From Trichomonas vaginalis G3 (lineage: Eukaryota; Parabasalia; Trichomonadida; Trichomonadidae), in contig NC_067206.1 in NCBI RefSeq assembly GCF_026262505.1, positions 13,140,205 through 13,204,204 on the forward strand: 64,000 nt of DNA, read 5' to 3'. This document shows positions 57,531 to 64,000 of the stretch, piece after piece. The position numbers and the translations under genes were made by a program. Numbering within the stretch: the first letter of the stretch is position 1; every line of letters starts with the position of its first letter. The notes under the pieces are model-generated. The model saw nothing but the letters and a program-made list of their open reading frames with translations, was not told where the DNA came from and did not search any database.

Positions 57531-58967
57531 TTACCATGGAAGGAAGATAATTTCATTAGTATCTGATGCATACTTATTTGCATTATCATGCATATTCCAC
57601 AGTGGGAATACTGATTTATATTTAGCTTTTCTGTGAAAGCTCGAAAAATTAATTAAAATTGAATGGGGTTGTAAAACCGAAATTCTAATTGAATAAAGGC
57701 TTCCACAGAGAGAAGTTGCTACTGCAATGTCGGCGGCTGTGTCATGGCCATTCATTAAACAATCATTTGCAATTGTAAGTAAACCTCTAAAATTATTAAT
57801 AGAAGCAGCAACAGACAGCGACTGAAACTCTTTCAGATCCAAACAATAGAGTCCTCCAATGTCTAACTGCTTCGAAAGAATAGTTGATTCGGCTTCTATC
57901 TCAGAAAACAAAGAATTAAAGCCATAAATCTGCAATCTTGATAGTAAATCAAATAATGAATATGGGCTAAGGCGCATTCCATAAGATAAATTAACAATAA
58001 AAAGATGTAAAATATAAATATATATTAAAAGCGTTTCTCCACACACAAAATGAACTTTTGCGTTTGGATATGTAATTCCTAACTTAATAAAATCTAAAAA
58101 AGTAATAAATAAACGAGATGTCTGTTCAAAATCGCGAAAAGAAGTTGAATTTCGACTTAAATTTGTTAGTATTGAAATAACTAAGTTAAAATCTGAGTAA
58201 TCGAATGGGTGAAATTCGAATTTTTCTGGTGAAAGATGAAAATCAAAATCAAATTTGAGTGGAATTTCCGTAAATTGACGAATTGTTTCACGAAGACTAT
58301 GTAAGAATTTCAATCTAAAGTTTATTACAATCTGTTGTTGTGACGAAGAGTAAGTTCCTGGGTACTTAGCCATTGTAACTAAATCATAGTCAGTGCAATT
58401 GTCTTCATCTGCTAAAGAATCAAGTTTGTTACCGCAAGGATTAAATCTAGTGCCTTGTGCCACGTATTCTTCTGTTCCATCTTCATCATCTGATGGGACT
58501 GTCATTGAGCCAAGGGCACCAAACATTAACAAGTAGTGGGTTCGATTAAACACTGTATTTCCAACAATACTTTCTTCGAGAAATAAATGCTGAGGTCGTA
58601 ATCGGTAACTTGTTTTTCCTCGACCGACAAAATCATTTTGACGTGATTTTGTAAGACGCTTTTCTGATTCTGATTCTTCATGCTTAGTCTTCTGAATAAA
58701 ACTAAGTGAAAGTGTTGGGATCAAAAACCTGGATAAATCAATTGAAGATTTCATTACTTCAACAGAGCCGGATTTTGTTAATACACCCTTATAACTGTTG
58801 CTTCTTGGTAATATAGATGTAATTTGGTATTCTGTCAAATTGCTAATGGATGAATTTTTTGTTGAAATCTGTGTAATAACTAATGGATCGGATAGATACT
58901 TCCCAATGATGCCGGAACTTAATGCAAACTGATCTTCTGAAAGTAAAGTTTGCCGAACTTCATCCAT
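57531..58967 (-). CDS. Hypothetical protein, about 478 aa
   Basis: From the ATG at 58967 (MDEVRQTLLSEDQ); an earlier ATG at 59009 would add 14 mostly hydrophobic residues. The N-terminal 130 residues are polar. A more ordered helical region follows (about 200-400) with LKFLHSLRETIRQF and FEQTSRLFITFLDFIKLG. A hydrophobic stretch lies near 320-345 (LLIYIYILHLFIVNLSYG), which could be a buried helix. The C-terminal part is rich in aromatic residues and ends IIFLPW. No family recognised. Confidence 0.6.
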   Translation of the reverse strand: MDEVRQTLLSEDQFALSSGIIGKYLSDPLVITQISTKNSSISNLTEYQITSILPRSNSYKGVLTKSGSVEVMKSSIDLSRFLIPTLSLSFIQKTKHEESESEKRLTKSRQNDFVGRGKTSYRLRPQHLFLEESIVGNTVFNRTHYLLMFGALGSMTVPSDDEDGTEEYVAQGTRFNPCGNKLDSLADEDNCTDYDLVTMAKYPGTYSSSQQQIVINFRLKFLHSLRETIRQFTEIPLKFDFDFHLSPEKFEFHPFDYSDFNLVISILTNLSRNSTSFRDFEQTSRLFITFLDFIKLGITYPNAKVHFVCGETLLIYIYILHLFIVNLSYGMRLSPYSLFDLLSRLQIYGFNSLFSEIEAESTILSKQLDIGGLYCLDLKEFQSLSVAASINNFRGLLTIANDCLMNGHDTAADIAVATSLCGSLYSIRISVLQPHSILINFSSFHRKAKYKSVFPLWNMHDNANKYASDTNEIIFLPW

Positions 58968-59591
58968 TTTTTGAAAGAAAAAAATTAAAAGAGTAAAAAA
59001 AAGTTCCATAAGCTTTAATTATCTACCTTACTAACGCATTTAATATGAAGTTACTCATTACGGCAAGAAGTGGCGTGGTTTGTCCAAGCCCCTGTGGTAA
59101 CTTGGTACATGTTTTTTTCAATCTTTGGAAGTCCTAATGCAATCGTGCTGGATAATGAAAATTGAGAAAAATCATTCCTATCTATGAGTTGAAATTGTGA
59201 CTTACATTGATGAATATGTTTTATTGCGCATAAAAATGCTACACCATAATGGTTCTATTACTTTTCTTTTGATTGATTCGAAATTTAAATTGATTACTTC
59301 TTTTTCGCGTAATATCTTAGAATTTGTTTTCTCTCTGGCATGGACTCTCATTACAATATATTGCAAGTTGTTTTGAAGTAATTGAATATTTAGAAGATAG
59401 TCATTTTGATATAAATTCATCATTTAATGGGATGAATGAATAGAGCAGCAAATTTGAAATTATGTGCATTATTTAAAATTGTAAAAATTTTAGCCAATTT
59501 CATAAAAATATTAAAAAAGATGTAAAAAAAATTAAATTTCTAAAATATTTTTTTTGAATTATGAAAATGATATTTTGAAATTCAAACAACA

Positions 59592-59603
59592 TAAGCTAAA
59601 TTA
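59592..59603. repeat. Target-site duplication, left
   Basis: TAAGCTAAATTA; the right copy at 60713-60724 reads TAAGCTAAATAA (11 of 12 identical). Confidence 0.65.
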
Positions 59604-60712
59604 GAGTTGTTAGATTCCCGACGATAGGTGTCTTGGAAGATTTGCCTGGTGCCATCATAGTGTCTTTAAATCAAAAATTTTATTTTGGAGTTAGTTTTAT
59701 TGATTTTTCAATAAAAAACATTTCGAAAACAAGAAAATAAAACGATAAAATATTTATATTTTATATAAGGATCTTATATATTTAAAATAAATATCATTTT
59801 ATTTTTTTCATTGGTGTCTGTCAAACCATAATACACTATTCAAAAATTCAATGTGTCTTGCGGTTTCAAAAGACACCTTCAAATTGAACGATAGCACAGA
59901 CACTATTGAATTTTACCCATTGTATTTAGTTTTTACCCTTTTTATTTTTAAGAATTAATGACTGAAACAGCCGTTTTGCTATGACCTCAATCACTTTTAT
60001 TTATTATTTTAAATATTATTTAATTTTATTATTTGAATAGGCCAACTTATATTTGAGAAGCTCAATTTGAGACCACTTAATACATTGAAATATCATAAAT
60101 ATTGAAATATTAAAAAGTGTATTTCAAAATATTGAAATTATAAAAATTTATAATACTGAAATTGAGACAAATTAATAAATTCAATGTGTTTTTTTTGAAA
60201 TAACTCTCAAATATTTTTTTTGTTTATTTAATGATGAATAAATATGATTGATTTAGTCAATCATAAAAACTAATTTAAGTTTAAAATAATGAAAGGATAA
60301 TTTGATCGTTTTTTAAAATACAATTATTTTTGATGATTTGCAAGAATCTTTGAAAAGAATATAATATAGGTTCTATTTTTGTAAAACTTATCCAAATCAT
60401 GTATTACATAAATTACGATTAAAACGATGAAAGAACCAAAAAGTGTGTTTTGTGTTTTGTTGTTGCGTGTTGGATGCGGGATCCTGTTATTTCCGAAATC
60501 GACAAAAAATTTGGAAATTTAATTTCCGAAATCGAAATTATATTAATGTTTTTAATATTCTTATATCAAAAGGATTAAAGTTCATTAAGAGAAAAACAAT
60601 TCTTCTTCTTCAATCTATTGGCGCATTTATTTCTACACGCCAATAAGGAAGGGAAAATTATAAGACACCATGGTGTCTTCAAAACGCTAATTTTTGATAT
60701 TTTTAACAACCC
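59604..60712. mobile_element. Non-autonomous inverted-repeat DNA transposon, 1109 bp
   Basis: The ends are GAGTTGTTA and TAACAACCC (8 of 9 inverted), enclosed by a 12-base target duplication with one difference. The word GGTGTCTT occurs inverted near both ends (59626 and 60672, with an 18-base palindrome AAGACACCATGGTGTCTT at 60663-60680), and related GTGTCT words recur inside. No transposase; very AT-rich. Duplication length suits the MULE group. The element ends 42 bases before the promoter box of eS12. Confidence 0.65.
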
Positions 60713-60753
60713 TAAGCTAAATAATGATATTATTCAAAATGGTCATTGAATTG

Positions 60754-60763
60754 AAAAGTGACA
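60754..60763 (+). promoter_or_regulatory. AAAAGTGACA box
   Basis: 33-42 bases before the eS12 start codon; an initiator-like TTTCACATA touches the ATG (60787-60795). Confidence 0.55.
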
Positions 60764-60795
60764 TCATAAATCGGTTTGGCCGGGCATTTCACATA

Positions 60796-61170
60796 ATGGA
60801 AACAGTCATTGAACACGGTCTTCATCAGATCAACCTTTCTGGCAATGTTGCCAAAGGCATCAGATGCACAATCAAGGCTATTCTCAAGGGCAAAGCTCGC
60901 CTTGTCCTCTTAGCCGATGATTGTGAAAACAAAGACTACAAGAACCTCGTTGCCGGTCTCTGCAAGAAGCACAATGTTAAGCTCCAGGCTGTCGAGAAGA
61001 AGGAACTTCTCGGTAGGGCTCTCGGTCTCACCCATTTCAAGGCGGATGGTTCAGTTCGTCGTCAAATGAATTGCGGTGCATGTGCGATCATCAGATACGG
61101 CTCTGTTGATACTCAGGAATTAGACGAATTCCGTAAGGCATTCGATCCTGCTGTGGAAGAGCAAGCTTAA
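60796..61170 (+). CDS. RPS12: 40S ribosomal protein eS12
   Basis: A 124-residue L7Ae-fold protein of the small ribosomal subunit. Diagnostic segments are LRLVLLADDCENKDY-like KARLVLLADDCENKDY, LVAGLCKKHNVKL, VEKKELLGRALGL, and CGACAIIRYG. The open frame extends 24 codons further upstream, but the start is placed at 60796. Homology begins there, an initiator-like sequence lies just before it, and the AAAAGTGACA box would otherwise be inside the gene. Higher G+C than neighbours, as expected for a highly expressed gene. Confidence 0.93.
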   Translation: METVIEHGLHQINLSGNVAKGIRCTIKAILKGKARLVLLADDCENKDYKNLVAGLCKKHNVKLQAVEKKELLGRALGLTHFKADGSVRRQMNCGACAIIRYGSVDTQELDEFRKAFDPAVEEQA

Positions 61171-61714
61171 AGATGACCATATTGTTTTAACGCATTCACG
61201 TGCTCGAGAACCCTTGAGTACTTATTTTTTTTTACTTTTTTTACTTATATATTTCATATTATTTCATCTGAGCTTTTGATTTCAAATATACTAATACCTA
61301 GCTTACATAAGTTACCGAGAGAATATATTTATATTCCCTTCGTAATTTTTGTTAGCTAATTTTGATAATAATTTGAAAATATATTTTTAGAGTGTATAAT
61401 TATTCGAATATTAATTATCATGGTTATGTTTTGCATATATTTATGAGTGTTATTGTTTTAATTTTGAATTTTTTTGAAATCAAATTAAAAATATTTCTTA
61501 AAACAATAAATAACAAACATTTAGTATGAGGGATGCGAAATAATTCTAATAAAGACAAAAAATATATCAATAATAGTATGAAATTAGTAAAAAATCATGG
61601 AATCATTTCTATTTGAATTAAATCAACTTATTACTAGGAAATTCAACCTAAAAAGTATAACATATACATTCGATATCTTACTAATATACAAAAACAAATC
61701 TTATTAGTATAATA
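61171..61714. other. Intergenic, no gene seen
   Basis: AT-rich convergent spacer without recognised features. Confidence 0.6.
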
Positions 61715-62446
61715 TTACTTAATATTATTAAGTCCTGGATCAACATTGATCTGAACAAGATACTTCAAAGATATTGGAACTATTGTTGACATTTCTGGAT
61801 TCTCATATTTTGACTCTGATTTGATTGAAATAAAACCATTGTCAGGAAGTCCATGACCTGCTGGGAATTTAACATGTTCAAACTGAGGAAATATTTTTTG
61901 CGGATAACTGCTTCTGATTTTCTTTTCATTTCTAAATTTTTCCATTAATAATCTAAATCCTTTTTTCTCTTTTATTTCGGCAACATCTTGCTTATCTTCG
62001 TTTTCTTTAGGCAAAATTTTTGCTTTTGATGCGCCAATTCTAGAGAAAATATTATATTTTTTGCATGAATCAAATGATATATTTTTGGAAAATATGTAAT
62101 TCAAAAATCTATGCGGACTAACAACACATACATTTCCATTAGAATCTTTTGATAGTATTATGAGTCTGTTTGCGTATATTAATGATTGTGATTCTAGAAA
62201 ACTAAAGAAAAATCTATTATCTGGCGTTTGGATACTTTGTATGAAGCATCTTGGCCCTTTAACTTTATATGATATGATAGAATTTTCGTCAGCGTCTAAA
62301 TATCCAATTACACAAGAAGTACCTTTCCACTTTGAGCATTGATCAATATATTTAATCAATTCACCAAGCGAATCTCCTTCTTTTCCATCTCTTCTCCGTT
62401 GAAAATGCGTTAGTTCTGGTTTGGGCAAAATATCAGATTTTTTCAT
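61715..62446 (-). CDS. Hypothetical protein, 243 aa
   Basis: From the ATG at 62446, directly after an initiator-like TTCATTTTTATTG; fifteen codons upstream in frame lack an ATG. The N-terminal half is beta-rich (SCVIGYLDADENSIISYKVK and RFFFSFLESQSLIYANRLII). A basic central part and a C-terminal beta segment with VPISLKYLVQINVDPG follow. No membrane segment. I do not recognise the family. Confidence 0.6.
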   Translation of the reverse strand: MKKSDILPKPELTHFQRRRDGKEGDSLGELIKYIDQCSKWKGTSCVIGYLDADENSIISYKVKGPRCFIQSIQTPDNRFFFSFLESQSLIYANRLIILSKDSNGNVCVVSPHRFLNYIFSKNISFDSCKKYNIFSRIGASKAKILPKENEDKQDVAEIKEKKGFRLLMEKFRNEKKIRSSYPQKIFPQFEHVKFPAGHGLPDNGFISIKSESKYENPEMSTIVPISLKYLVQINVDPGLNNIK

Positions 62447-62728
62447 CAATAAAAATGAATCAAATGATTGAAGTACAGATATAAATAACACAGAATGTGA
62501 ATGCTTCTTTGTAATTTTCAGAATATACAGAATAATCCTTTATTTAATTCTTCATTATGTGCCCAATATTGCAAAATTGGACATTTTTTGATTATATGAC
62601 AATAAACTTTAGTGATTGGCTGATAAGAGTTTTTTCATAGAAATATCTTTCACTAAAAGTTTGATAGAAATATAATAATACAAATAGATTTAATGTTTAT
62701 ACATTACAACATAATTTTAAATCAACAT

Positions 62729-63877
62729 TTACATTTCATCATCAACACGATCTTTGATAACGCTGCCAATTGCCAAAGATGAAGGTCTTTCCTCACGTTT
62801 TTGCTCCTCTTCCTGCTCCTCTTCGCCTTTTGCATTATTATCCTTCTCATCTTGATTAATTTCTTTTTCTTGGGAATCTTCTCCTGTTTTTTCGTTATTT
62901 TCTTGAGATTGATCGTTATTTTCGCCAGATGCCTGTTCTTCTTTATGTTCCTCCTCTTCTTCTTGGACTTGAATAAGAGATTCAGCTTCATTTTGCTTTT
63001 CAGAATTTCCTAAAGAATTAAATCTCTTTGAAGCTTCTTTAGCGAATTTATTAGCTGCCTCAACATTCTGGGCATCGAATGCTGTATGTGCAGCTTCTAA
63101 ATAGAACTCAGCAGTTTCAAGATTTTCATCATCCAAACAACCATCGACCATTGTCTTTTCTGCTGTAATGTAAAGATCGCATGCAGTATCTTCATGATTA
63201 TAACGAGCAATTTTTGCAGCAAGATAGTCTCGTCTGAATTTTAATGAAGATTTATCAATATCAAGGGATTTAGCTTCAGAAAGGGCTGCTTCTGCAGCTG
63301 ATACATTCTTCTTTCCTGATTCCTTGAGCTCAAAATGAGATTCTGCAAGTCCAACGAGCAATTCTGCTTTTGATTCGTTTGTAACTTCTGTATTTTTGGC
63401 AATTTGGCGACCATTTTGAAAATGACGGATTGCACTCTTTGGTCTTTCTGTATTTTGATAATAATTTCCGATAGCAACATGACTATTAACAACTTGTTGT
63501 GAAGATTCACCATAAACCATTGTTCTGAGGCATTTTTGCTTAACAAGTAAGTTAAAAAGTTCATCTCCTTCGACGTCATCAGTAATAAGTCCATCAATTT
63601 CCATTAGTTTTTCTTTTGGATCGCGAAGATCATCATCTTCTTCAGGATGATCTCTAAAATAGCGAACAGAGTATTTCTCATACGTTTCGCTTTGTGGTGT
63701 AATAGTCGAACAAATTTTTGGTGGCTTTGATAATCTAAATGTTGAATCGTCGAGTTTTGATTGAGTAAGTGTAGTTCTTTTTGTGGTATTTTTCATATCA
63801 TTGTTAGGTGATGAACTTCCTGTACTTCTCATTGTTTGACTACGACCTTGTGTGGCTGTAGGAGGGGCAGTAGACAT
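62729..63877 (-). CDS. TPR protein with acidic tail (TTC23-like)
   Basis: A 382-residue protein. The N-terminus (1-85) is Ser/Thr-rich and disordered. A helical repeat region (about 95-305) has TPR-like pairs: VVNSHVAIGNYYQNTERPKS, ELLVGLAESHFEL, AEFYLEAAHTAFDAQN. The acidic tail (about 308-375) is nearly all Glu, Gln, Asp, Asn and Lys. Arrangement and spacing resemble TTC23-type or other flagellum-associated TPR proteins, an attractive but unproven link in a flagellate. The start at 63877 is the only ATG before the conserved part. Confidence 0.7.
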   Translation of the reverse strand: MSTAPPTATQGRSQTMRSTGSSSPNNDMKNTTKRTTLTQSKLDDSTFRLSKPPKICSTITPQSETYEKYSVRYFRDHPEEDDDLRDPKEKLMEIDGLITDDVEGDELFNLLVKQKCLRTMVYGESSQQVVNSHVAIGNYYQNTERPKSAIRHFQNGRQIAKNTEVTNESKAELLVGLAESHFELKESGKKNVSAAEAALSEAKSLDIDKSSLKFRRDYLAAKIARYNHEDTACDLYITAEKTMVDGCLDDENLETAEFYLEAAHTAFDAQNVEAANKFAKEASKRFNSLGNSEKQNEAESLIQVQEEEEEHKEEQASGENNDQSQENNEKTGEDSQEKEINQDEKDNNAKGEEEQEEEQKREERPSSLAIGSVIKDRVDDEM

Positions 63878-64000
63878 CCGTTATTTTGATAATTCAAAAA
63901 AAAAAATAATAATAATTACCAAATTGAAACAAATATTTCACATATCATGCCTCTTTAATTTCAAAATTTCAAAATAAAATATCAGAATACCGAATTTTTT
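63878..64000. other. Window end, no gene seen
   Basis: AT-rich upstream sequence of the TPR gene. Confidence 0.5.

Noticed and set aside
59202-59423. 73-codon minus-strand ORF
   Set aside because: No promoter motif, AT-driven composition and no family resemblance.

Overview
The window is nuclear DNA of a parabasalid protist, most likely Trichomonas vaginalis or a very close relative. The signs are very AT-rich intergenic DNA, short intronless genes packed on both strands, and start codons lying a few bases after trichomonad initiator-type sequences (TCA-Y-T...). The window also carries a dense crop of ankyrin proteins with the DUF3447-type N-terminal region, a BspA-like LRR surface protein, and one end of a Maverick/Polinton-like element. 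Species was judged from recognised families, not from a database search.

Layout. 1-3.8 kb: edge of a Maverick/Polinton-like element (one long minus-strand gene, then an inverted array of hairpin repeats) ending near a 44-T run. 3.85-14.3 kb: an orphan ORF that abuts that run, ankyrin genes and fragments, ribosomal protein eS4, two host genes whose reading frames are interrupted, and a BspA-like surface protein. 14.7-21 kb: small unknown genes, a secreted thioredoxin-fold protein, a flavodoxin-fold NAD(P)H oxidoreductase, a 1.06-kb inverted-repeat transposon, and a 7TM-RGS protein. 21-26 kb: DUF3447-ankyrin cluster. 26-36 kb: membrane proteins, a PPP phosphatase, a P-loop ATPase, tRNA-Gln, and D-aminoacyl-tRNA deacylase. 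36-41 kb: more DUF3447 genes, one of them split by a 2.5-kb TTAA-flanked element. 41-57 kb: tRNA-Arg, a bacterial-type phosphatidylglycerophosphate synthase, an LRR protein, a ubiquitin-like fusion, an ER DnaJ, an importin-beta, a DNase II, a HAD phosphatase and an HMG-box protein. 57-64 kb: unknown proteins, a second 1.1-kb inverted-repeat transposon, ribosomal protein eS12 and a TPR protein.

The most unusual object is at 39,587-40,371: a tandem series of at least seven different foldbacks with stems of 13-30 bp, about 60-100 bases apart and richer in G+C than their surroundings. Several share the same loop while their stems differ. They sit inside the TTAA-flanked insertion (38,212-40,733). 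They look like precursors for small or structured RNAs, but no function is shown.

A second recurring signal is the sequence AAAAGTGACA (or one base different) 6-42 bases before the start codon of at least seven unrelated genes, always in the same orientation relative to the gene. It may be a core promoter element.

The genes form no operons. They are housekeeping (translation, secretion, nuclear import, phosphatase), surface (BspA, DNase II) and lineage-expanded (ankyrin) genes interleaved with transposon remnants.
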